Of a stretch of 64,000 nucleotides of DNA, positions 58,196 through 64,000 are shown in pieces (position 1 is the stretch's first letter; each line of letters starts with the position of its first letter). Below the pieces are notes generated by a model. That model saw only the letters and a list, made by a program, of their open reading frames with translations, had not been told where the DNA came from and ran no database searches. The stretch is from Variovorax boronicumulans. Lineage in GTDB: Bacteria; Pseudomonadota; Gammaproteobacteria; Burkholderiales; Burkholderiaceae_C. The translations under genes and the position numbers were made by a program. Location of the stretch: positions 372,001 to 436,000 of the forward strand of contig NZ_JAAAFX010000004.1 in the NCBI RefSeq assembly GCF_019352895.1, given 5' to 3'.

Positions 58196-58750
58196 ATGAA
58201 AATCGCTCAAGAAATCCGCGCCGGCAACGTGATCATGCACGGCAAGGACCCGATGGTCGTCCTCAAGACCGAATACAGCCGTGGCGGCCGCAACTCGGCC
58301 ACCGTGCGCATGAAGCTCAAGAGCCTGGTCGCGAACTTCAACACCGAACAGGTGTTCAAGGCCGACGACAAGATCGAGCAGATCGTGCTCGAGAAGAAGG
58401 AGTGCACCTACTCCTACTTCGCCGACCCGCTGTATGTCTGCATGGACACCGAGTACAACCAGTACGAAGTCGAAGCCGAGAACATGGGCGACGCCCTGAA
58501 CTACCTCGAAGACGGCATGTCGCTCGAAGTGGTGTTCTACGACGAGAAGGCCATCTCGGTCGAACTGCCGACCAGCGTCGAGCGCGAGATCACCTGGACC
58601 GAACCCGCCGTCAAGGGCGACACCTCGGGCAAGGTGCTCAAGCCTGCCAAGATCTCGACCGGCTTCGAAGTGCCCGTGCCGCTGTTCGTGTCGCAAGGCG
58701 ACAAGATCGAAATCGACACCCGCACCGGCGAATACCGCAAGCGCGTCTAA
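58196..58750 (+). CDS. efp: Elongation factor P with Arg32
   Basis: EF-P rescues ribosomes stalled at polyproline. The 184-residue protein starts [23 protein letters not shown] and carries Arg32 at the tip loop (YSRGGRNSA), the site that EarP rhamnosylates, rather than the Lys34 used by EpmA-type EF-P. It has the usual three beta-barrel domains ending [13 protein letters not shown] 58196 is chosen over an in-frame start 19 codons upstream. A TAAAAT box at 58062-58067 may be a minus 10 element. A terminator-like hairpin follows. Confidence 0.98.
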   Translation: MKIAQEIRAGNVIMHGKDPMVVLKTEYSRGGRNSATVRMKLKSLVANFNTEQVFKADDKIEQIVLEKKECTYSYFADPLYVCMDTEYNQYEVEAENMGDALNYLEDGMSLEVVFYDEKAISVELPTSVEREITWTEPAVKGDTSGKVLKPAKISTGFEVPVPLFVSQGDKIEIDTRTGEYRKRV

Positions 58751-58791
58751 AGAGAAACGGGGCCCTCCGGGCCTTTGTTCCGCACATCCCC

Positions 58792-58813
58792 AAGGGCTCC
58801 GCAAGGAGCCCTT
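58792..58813 (+). terminator. Terminator-like hairpin after efp
   Basis: A perfect 9-bp stem AAGGGCTCC/AAGGAGCCC-type (58792-58800 with 58805-58813), loop GCAA, followed by GTCGTTTGTG. A shorter GGCCC-TCC-GGGCC-TTTGTT hairpin at 58761-58779 may act first. Both T runs are weak. Confidence 0.6.
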
Positions 58814-59069
58814 GTCGTTTGTGCACCGGCCTGCTCCCCGAGGCTGCCCCTGCGTGCCGCGCAGGCAGCGCGGCCCTCCCTCATTTGTCATCGGTTTGTG
58901 TCGCCGGTGCCGCGCGCGCCTGCCGGTCGTCGCGACCGCTTCCAAAGCGTGATGGATTTGCAGGCCGACGGCCTCCTTGTCGTCGGCGGGACGTTTCACG
59001 GCTTCGATGCGCTCCTACCATCGCCGCCGCTTGCACCGTCCTCCAACGCACTCCAAAAAGGTTGCTTTC
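58814..59069. other. Gap without a supported gene
   Basis: The 256 bases before the first beta-propeller gene show no convincing reading frame or RNA. The segment ending near 59069 should hold the propeller promoter, but no clear hexamers were found. Confidence 0.5.
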
Positions 59070-60197
59070 ATGCCATCGCTTCACATCGACCACGGCCGGC
59101 GTTCTTCGCGCCGGCTTTCCCTTCTGCGTACCTTGCTCATGGGCCTGTGCCTCGCGGCCGGCCTGGCCCAGGCCCAGCCCCCTGCGCCGGTCGGTCCGCC
59201 CGGCAGGCTTTACCTGCCCGAAGTGGCGAACAACACGATCGCGGTGATCGACACCGCCACGGCGAAGATCACCGAACGCATCCCGGTGTCGTTCCCCGCC
59301 TCGCGCCCCGCGGTGATGGCCGCCACGCTCGACGGCAGCAAGATCTACGTCGACAACTTCGGCCTGGTTCCCGCCACCATTTCGGTGATCGACCGCAAGA
59401 GCGGCGGCGTGAAAACGGTGCCGGTCGAAAGCACACCGCTGGGCGCCTTCACCTCGCAGGACGGCAGCGAGATCTACCTGCCCGAGGTCGGCTTCGTGGT
59501 CGAGGTCGTGAGCACCAAGACCGACGCCGTGGTGCGCCGGCTGCGCTTCGCGGACATCCCCGTGTCCTCGATCAGCGGGCCCGACGGCAAGCTGTACGTG
59601 GGCTTCCAGTCGGGCCTGCTGGGCGTCTACGACCCGCTCACCGGCGCCGAGATCAAGAGGCCCATCTGGAGCGGCGGCCTCGGCCCCTTCTGGTTCAGCT
59701 TCACCGCCGACGGCAGGAAACTCTATGTCGACACGGTCAACCAGATCGGCGTGATCGACGTCGCGAACTGGATGCTGACCAAGACCCTCAGCACCAACAG
59801 CAGCGGCGTCTACCGGCCCAGCGATCCCGGCGCCTTCGTCTCCACCCTGTCGCCCGACGGCACGAAGCTCTACGTCACGGTGTTCGGCGACACCGGCCTG
59901 CGCGTGCTGGACCTGGCCACCGACAAGATCACCAAGATCATCCCCACCACCGGCTCCACCACCAGCGTGATGTTCAGCGCCGACGGCACGCGCGGCTACA
60001 TCAGCGACCTCGGCCCCAGCTCGGCGAAGTTCAAGGGGCCGCTGGGCGAGGTGGTGCTGTTCGGCAACCTCGTGACCCTGGGCCTGCTGGGCCCGGGACA
60101 GGTGATCGTGTTCGACCCCAAGACCGACCAGACGGTGGGCGCGCCGATCCCGACCCAGGCCGGGCCGGGCGTTCCGGCCTGGGTTCCGCTGCTCTGA
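59070..60197 (+). CDS. Secreted YVTN-type beta-propeller protein, first of pair
   Basis: The 375-residue protein has a signal peptide (about 10-35, LLRTLLMGLCLAAGLAQAQ). About seven repeats of the YVTN/40-residue kind follow, with units such as RLYLPEVANNTIAVIDTATA, IYVDNFGLVPATISVIDRKS and LYVTVFGDTGLRVLDLATD. These form a beta-propeller, usually a binding surface; some relatives bind metals or carry enzymes, but nothing catalytic is seen here. A hydrophobic insertion (VVLFGNLVTLGLLGPG) lies near the C-terminus. A related gene follows after 32 bases, so the two arose by tandem duplication and are cotranscribed. Confidence 0.85.
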   Translation: MPSLHIDHGRRSSRRLSLLRTLLMGLCLAAGLAQAQPPAPVGPPGRLYLPEVANNTIAVIDTATAKITERIPVSFPASRPAVMAATLDGSKIYVDNFGLVPATISVIDRKSGGVKTVPVESTPLGAFTSQDGSEIYLPEVGFVVEVVSTKTDAVVRRLRFADIPVSSISGPDGKLYVGFQSGLLGVYDPLTGAEIKRPIWSGGLGPFWFSFTADGRKLYVDTVNQIGVIDVANWMLTKTLSTNSSGVYRPSDPGAFVSTLSPDGTKLYVTVFGDTGLRVLDLATDKITKIIPTTGSTTSVMFSADGTRGYISDLGPSSAKFKGPLGEVVLFGNLVTLGLLGPGQVIVFDPKTDQTVGAPIPTQAGPGVPAWVPLL

Positions 60198-60229
60198 GCG
60201 GCGTCGCGAGACGAACCGCCACAGGCGTC

Positions 60230-61333
60230 ATGACCATGAACACCCATCCATCCTCGACACGATGGCCGCGCGCCGTCGTCACCCTTCTGATGGCCGCAGC
60301 GCTGTTGCCCATCGCACGGCTCGCCGTCGCCGATCCGTTGGCACCGGCGGCCGTTGCGCGCCATCTCGGCTATGTGCCGGTCTCCGGCGAGGGCGCGGTC
60401 TACGTGATCGACACGGCCACCCAGACCTTGCTGAAGAAGATCCCCGACGTCGGCTCGCACCCCACCGTGCTGCGCATGCTGCCGGACCGCTCGAAGATCT
60501 ACGTCGACAACTTCGGGCCGGAGCGTGGCGAGATCTCGGTCATCGACACGCTCACCGACACCGTGGTCAAGAAGATTCCCACCCACGGCCTGCCCTTCGC
60601 CTCGATACAGCTCGCACCCGACGGCCGCTTCCTGTACGTGCCCACCTCGGCCTCGCTGATGCAGGTGATCGACACCCGAAGCGATCGGGTGGTGCGCAGC
60701 TTCGCCCTGCCGGGGTCGCCCATCGCGATCGAGGTCGGCCCCGACGGCCAGCGCCTCTACGTGTTCTTTTCGGACAACACGGTGGCCCCGTTCGACGCGC
60801 AGACCGGTGCCCAGCTTCGGCCTCGCCTGCCGGTGCAGGGCGTAGGGCCGGACTGGGGTGCGCTGAGCGCCGACGGCCGCAAGCTCTATGCGATGAACGA
60901 GTTGAGCGACAGCATCTCGGTGATCGACACCCAGGCCTGGGCGGTCGTCAAGAACCTGCCGCTGCCGCCGGGCAGCGCGCCGGTCTCGGGCACGCTCACG
61001 CCCGATGGCAGCCAGCTGTATGTGTGCAACATCGGCACCCGCGACATCTCGATCATCGACACGCGCACCGACACCCTCGTCAAGGTGGTCCCGACGCAGC
61101 ATGCGCCCGTGGTCGTGGGCTTCAGCGCGGACGGCCGGCGCGCCTACCTGAGCGACCTGGGCGCCGCCTCCGCGGCTTTCTCCGCCCCGCTGGGCGGCAC
61201 GATCGGGCTGGCCTTCTTCTCGTTCCTGCCAGGCCTGCCGGGCCACGTCGTGACCTACGACACGCGCAGCCACCAGCCGATCGGCCGCCCGGTGGTCACC
61301 GGCACCGGACCGATCGTCGGCGTCTACGACTGA
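60230..61333 (+). CDS. Secreted YVTN-type beta-propeller protein, second of pair
   Basis: The 367-residue protein is a paralogue of the preceding one: signal peptide (about 14-35, VVTLLMAAALLPIARLAVAD), YVTN repeats (VYVIDTATQTLLKKIPDVG, IYVDNFGPERGEISVIDTLT, LYVCNIGTRDISIIDTRTD) and a similar hydrophobic insertion near the end (TIGLAFFSFLPGLPG). The ATG at 60230 (MTMNTHPSS) is used; six bases on is another ATG. Both share IYVDNFG at the same place, and their sequence has diverged well beyond recent copying. No ligand is known. Confidence 0.85.
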   Translation: MTMNTHPSSTRWPRAVVTLLMAAALLPIARLAVADPLAPAAVARHLGYVPVSGEGAVYVIDTATQTLLKKIPDVGSHPTVLRMLPDRSKIYVDNFGPERGEISVIDTLTDTVVKKIPTHGLPFASIQLAPDGRFLYVPTSASLMQVIDTRSDRVVRSFALPGSPIAIEVGPDGQRLYVFFSDNTVAPFDAQTGAQLRPRLPVQGVGPDWGALSADGRKLYAMNELSDSISVIDTQAWAVVKNLPLPPGSAPVSGTLTPDGSQLYVCNIGTRDISIIDTRTDTLVKVVPTQHAPVVVGFSADGRRAYLSDLGAASAAFSAPLGGTIGLAFFSFLPGLPGHVVTYDTRSHQPIGRPVVTGTGPIVGVYD

Positions 61334-61429
61334 GCGCGCGTCACCTCAGGCGCATGCAGGGTCTTGTGCGGGCCTTGCAGGGCGCCAATGGCGAGGCTGC
61401 ACAATCGGATGCTTCTCGCTCGACTCACC

Positions 61430-62296
61430 ATGACCAACACCACACACGACCTCCACGACAAGCGACTGGCCGACGCCTGGGCCACGCTGCAGGCGCATTC
61501 GGACAAGGGCTTGCCGCTGGACCGCGACCCTTCGCGCCTGGCCTTCGCCGACCCCGAGTTCCTGCTGCGCCGCGAGACGCGCGGGCTGCGCATGCAGCTG
61601 GAACTCATGAAGCCCGACCTGCAGATGCGCGAGCACGGCATCGAGAACACGGTGGTGGTGTTCGGCAGCGCGCGCTTCCGCAGCGAGGAAGAGTCGGCCA
61701 CGCTGATCGCCCAGGCCGAAGCCGCCGGCAATGCCGAGGCCGCCGCACGCTGGCGCAAGCTGGCGCGCAACTCTCACTACTACGAGGAGGCGCGCGCCTT
61801 CGGCAAGCTGGTGGCGCAGTACAGCGCCGACAAGGAGCCCGAGGACAAGCTGTTCATCTGCACCGGCGGCGGCCCGGGCATCATGCAGGCGGCCAACCGC
61901 GGCTCGCACGAAGGTGGCGGCCTCAACATCGGCCTGGCGATCGCGCTGCCGATGGAAGAAGAACCCAACCCCTACGTCACGCCGGCGCTGAGCTTCAAGT
62001 TCCACTACTTCGCCATCCGCAAGATGCACTTCATGATGCGGGCGAAGGCACTGGTGGCCTTCCCCGGCGGCTTCGGCACGCTCGACGAGCTGTTCGAGGT
62101 GGTGACGCTGGTGCAGACCCGCAAGTCCAAGGCGGTGCCGATCGTGCTGTTCGGCTCCGAGTACTGGAAGCGCCTGATCGACTTCGACTTCCTGGTGGAC
62201 GAAGGCGTGATCTCGCCGCAGGACATCGACCTGTTCCGCTACGTCGACACGCCCGAAGACGCCTGGGCCGCCGTCAAGCGCTTCTACGCACTCTGA
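61430..62296 (+). CDS. LOG-family protein (nucleoside monophosphate hydrolase type)
   Basis: The 288-residue protein carries the LOG motif PGGFGTLDELFE (about 206-217) and the upstream GGGPGIMQAANRG (about 145-157). LOG enzymes cleave the N-glycosidic bond of nucleotides or cytokinin ribotides. The form with a roughly 75-residue N-terminal extension is common in bacteria and usually annotated TIGR00730 or PpnN-like. ATG 61430 (MTNTTHDLHDK) is chosen because upstream in-frame sequence is not family-like. The role here is probably nucleotide turnover. Confidence 0.9.
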   Translation: MTNTTHDLHDKRLADAWATLQAHSDKGLPLDRDPSRLAFADPEFLLRRETRGLRMQLELMKPDLQMREHGIENTVVVFGSARFRSEEESATLIAQAEAAGNAEAAARWRKLARNSHYYEEARAFGKLVAQYSADKEPEDKLFICTGGGPGIMQAANRGSHEGGGLNIGLAIALPMEEEPNPYVTPALSFKFHYFAIRKMHFMMRAKALVAFPGGFGTLDELFEVVTLVQTRKSKAVPIVLFGSEYWKRLIDFDFLVDEGVISPQDIDLFRYVDTPEDAWAAVKRFYAL

Positions 62297-62308
62297 TCGC
62301 GCCGCGCC

Positions 62309-62962
62309 TCAGGCGTCGACGTCGTCGGCGTCGGGGCGCAGCGCCTGCTCGAAGAAGCGCGTGAGCGCACGCGCACGCCGGCGCCGGTCGGCCAGCGGAT
62401 CGGCCGCCGGCCCCATGGCCACCGCATCGTCGGCCACGCCGTGCAATGCGTTGAAGAGGATCACGGCCGTCAGGGTCGCATCCTCCACATCCCACACGCC
62501 CGCCGCGTCACCGCGCCGGAGCAGCCCCACCAGTTGCGTGATGACCGCGTTGTCGTTGCGCATGCGCCGGTCCTCGGGCCGGTACTCGTGGAACACCACG
62601 TCGTGCAGCGCGACGTTGTCGAGGTAGATCTCGAGCCCGGTCGCCACCCAGGCCTTGAGCCGGGCCCGGTGGTTGTCGGCGCGGTGCCGGTCCATCGCCT
62701 CCTGCAGGCGCGCGCAGAAGTTGTCGACGAAGCGCTGCTGCAGCGCGCCGAGCATCGCCTCCTTGGACGGGAAGTACAGGTAGAAGGTGCCCTTGGCCAC
62801 CTGCGCACCGGCCGCGATGTCGTCGATGCTGGTGCTTGCGATGCCCTTGGCGATGAACAGCCGCTCGGCCGCATCCATCAGCGCCAGGGCGCGGGTCTCG
62901 GGGGCCTTGGTGCGGCGGCGCGGCGCGGCCTCGGCGTCGTCGGGGATCGGGTTCATGGCCAT
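62309..62962 (-). CDS. TetR-family transcriptional regulator
   Basis: The 217-residue regulator has the TetR helix-turn-helix near residues 25-72 (MDAAERLFIAKGIASTSIDDIAAGAQVAKGTFYLYFPSK; recognition part VAKGTFYLYF) and a helical ligand domain. ATG 62962 is used; GTG 62977 and ATG 62956 are alternatives. It follows, on the same strand, the unknown protein and the MFS exporter, so it likely represses that exporter and is autoregulated with it. Confidence 0.9.
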   Translation of the reverse strand: MAMNPIPDDAEAAPRRRTKAPETRALALMDAAERLFIAKGIASTSIDDIAAGAQVAKGTFYLYFPSKEAMLGALQQRFVDNFCARLQEAMDRHRADNHRARLKAWVATGLEIYLDNVALHDVVFHEYRPEDRRMRNDNAVITQLVGLLRRGDAAGVWDVEDATLTAVILFNALHGVADDAVAMGPAADPLADRRRRARALTRFFEQALRPDADDVDA

Positions 62963-62987
62963 CTCGCCTTGGGTCACGCCGACGTTT

Positions 62988-63443
62988 TCAACCGACGCTC
63001 GCGGCCATGCGCGCCGTCCCGATGGCCTCGCGCACGGCCCGCAGGTCGAAGCGCAGCCCGCGCGGCGTCATCACGCGCTCGTCGATCCACGCCAGCGCAT
63101 CGTCGGTGTCGGCAAAGGTGCCGGCGGGCACGCCGAAGAGTTTCTCCACATTCATCTTGCGCATCCTCTCGTACTGGTCGGCGGGCACCACGCTGGCCAT
63201 GCCCATCACGTGGCGGCGGATGTCGGCGCCGCGCGCCTGCAGCCACTGCTTCGCATTCTGGGCGCTGCCTTCGGGATGCACCAGCGCCTCGGCGTCGGCG
63301 AACACGCGCAGGGACACGAAGGGCTCGCCGCGGTCGAGCCAGCGGTTCCAGTCGTCGGTGAAGGCCTGCATGCCCTCGAGGGTCTGCAGTCCGGACGAGA
63401 CGCTGATGACGAGCGGCCACTGGCCGAGGTCGTGATGGATCAT
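62988..63443 (-). CDS. Conserved-looking protein of unknown function beside MFS exporter
   Basis: The 151-residue protein (start MIHHDLGQWPLVISVSSG, ATG 63443 after CCAGGAG) has an alpha/beta pattern with segments LRVFADAEALVHPEG, KQWLQARGADIRRHV and DTDDALAWIDERVMTP. It may be a STAS/SpoIIAA-like fold, as seen in some small proteins near transporters, but this is a guess. It has no signal peptide or membrane segment. It is between the MFS gene (82-base gap) and the TetR gene, suggesting one operon; its task there is unknown. Confidence 0.75.
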   Translation of the reverse strand: MIHHDLGQWPLVISVSSGLQTLEGMQAFTDDWNRWLDRGEPFVSLRVFADAEALVHPEGSAQNAKQWLQARGADIRRHVMGMASVVPADQYERMRKMNVEKLFGVPAGTFADTDDALAWIDERVMTPRGLRFDLRAVREAIGTARMAASVG

Positions 63444-63525
63444 GGAGAACTCCTGGGAAAGAATCGAACGAAGGCGTGCGCCGAGGCGCACCGGGACCAG
63501 CGCGGCGGGCATGGGAAGCAAGGCC

Positions 63526-64000
63526 TCAGGCGCGGGCCGGCTGCACGGCGCGGCGCGGCCTGACGCTCACCAGCAGCCCCGCCGCCAGCAGCCCGGCCAG
63601 CCCGGCGCAGGCCATGGCGGCCTGGAAGCCACCGGCGAGCGCGCCGGCCAGAAGCTGGTGGGCCGTGGCCGCGTCGAGCGAAGCCAGCGCGCCCAGGTCA
63701 TGGCGGCCGACCGCGGCCACCGCCGCCTGCTGCGCATCGCGCAACCCCGCCTGCGCGAGCGCGTCAGCAAGCAGGGCCGTGGCGCGCGTGCTCATCAGCG
63801 TGCCGAGCAGCGCGATGCCGATCAGCATGCCGGCCTGGCGCAGCGCATTCGTGGTGGCCGAGGCCATGCCCGAACGCTGCGCCGGCACCGAGGCCATCAC
63901 GGCCGTGCTCGTGGCCGGCACCGCCAGGCCCGACCCCGCGCCGAGGAACACGAAGAGCAGCGCCAGCCAGGGGTACGGCGTGTCGGCGGAGAACAGCGTC
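63526..64000 (-). CDS. MFS transporter, DHA2-like, C-terminal part only
   Basis: The last 157 residues of a 14-helix-type major facilitator exporter are visible. They include the segment LLFVFLGAGSGLAVPATSTAVMASVP, the conserved GMASATTNALRQAGMLIGIALLGTL of EmrB/QacA-like transporters, and a final membrane segment before an Arg-rich end (SVRPRRAVQ). The start lies beyond the window edge. With the TetR regulator downstream it looks like a drug or solvent efflux system. Confidence 0.85.
   Translation of the reverse strand, partial: TLFSADTPYPWLALLFVFLGAGSGLAVPATSTAVMASVPAQRSGMASATTNALRQAGMLIGIALLGTLMSTRATALLADALAQAGLRDAQQAAVAAVGRHDLGALASLDAATAHQLLAGALAGGFQAAMACAGLAGLLAAGLLVSVRPRRAVQPARA

Overview
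The window looks like a chromosomal segment of a high-GC betaproteobacterium of the Burkholderiales, most likely Comamonadaceae and close to Variovorax. The reasons are the third-position GC bias, the gene orders folC-dedD-cvpA-purF-metZ and uvrC-pgsA, EarP with an EF-P carrying Arg32, several LysR regulators beside metabolic genes, and a GC-rich palindromic repeat inside folC that I remember from this family. Most of it is ordinary core chromosome. I see no prophage, integrase, transposase, CRISPR array or rRNA.

Layout. 1-1.7 kb: an iron-containing alcohol dehydrogenase cut by the window edge, divergent from a LysR regulator. 1.8-2.6 kb: a five-gene tRNA cluster (Ala, Glu, Asp, Glu, Asp) made by a tandem duplication, directly downstream of gltX. 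2.6-9.5 kb, minus strand: folC, a SPOR protein, cvpA, purF, metZ and gltX. 9.6-12.4 kb: a Spx/ArsC-like protein, a secreted Tyr/Pro-rich protein, ppnP and argG. 12.5-16 kb: murB with two poorly known partners (a Gly-rich membrane protein and a DCC thiol protein), divergent from yajQ and a retropepsin. 16-19.7 kb: a LysR regulator with a perfect operator-like palindrome, a DUF3100 membrane protein and an M20 amidohydrolase. 19.7-22.7 kb: ridA-like, plsY, ybaK and a Tas-like reductase. 22.8-26.9 kb: a ferric-type ABC importer.

27-29.8 kb is the most interesting part: a flavin reductase, a DUF1852 protein and a short core-MetE enzyme. These look like the folate-independent methionine synthase pair MesX/MesD, with a sequence matching the MetR box upstream. 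31-37.2 kb is an overlapping signalling operon: a CHASE3-GAF-histidine kinase with three receiver domains, CheR, a CheB that lacks a receiver domain, and a second REC-kinase. 37.9-43.4 kb holds prfB with its programmed +1 frameshift, a HAD phosphatase, pepN and fbp, then tRNA-Thr. 43.8-47.1 kb has two tiny secreted proteins, tRNA-His, ppiD with a possible attenuator or small RNA, tRNA-Val and hupB. 47.4-50.4 kb has a tartrate/malate dehydrogenase and a hydrolase with the full fluoroacetate-dehalogenase residue set, divergent from a LysR regulator. 50.4-53.9 kb is uvrC-pgsA-eamA. 54-58.8 kb has a lipoprotein gamma-glutamyltransferase, earP, a hydratase and efp. 59-61.3 kb has two tandem secreted beta-propellers. 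61.4-64 kb has a LOG protein, a TetR regulator, an unknown protein and the end of an MFS drug exporter.

Working together: metZ (sulfhydrylation of an activated homoserine) and mesD/mesX (methyl transfer to homocysteine) are both in the methionine pathway. EarP modifies the EF-P encoded 1 kb away. The CheR/CheB pair has no chemoreceptor in the window and probably serves the adjacent kinases. All functions are read from sequence and family knowledge; no database search was run.
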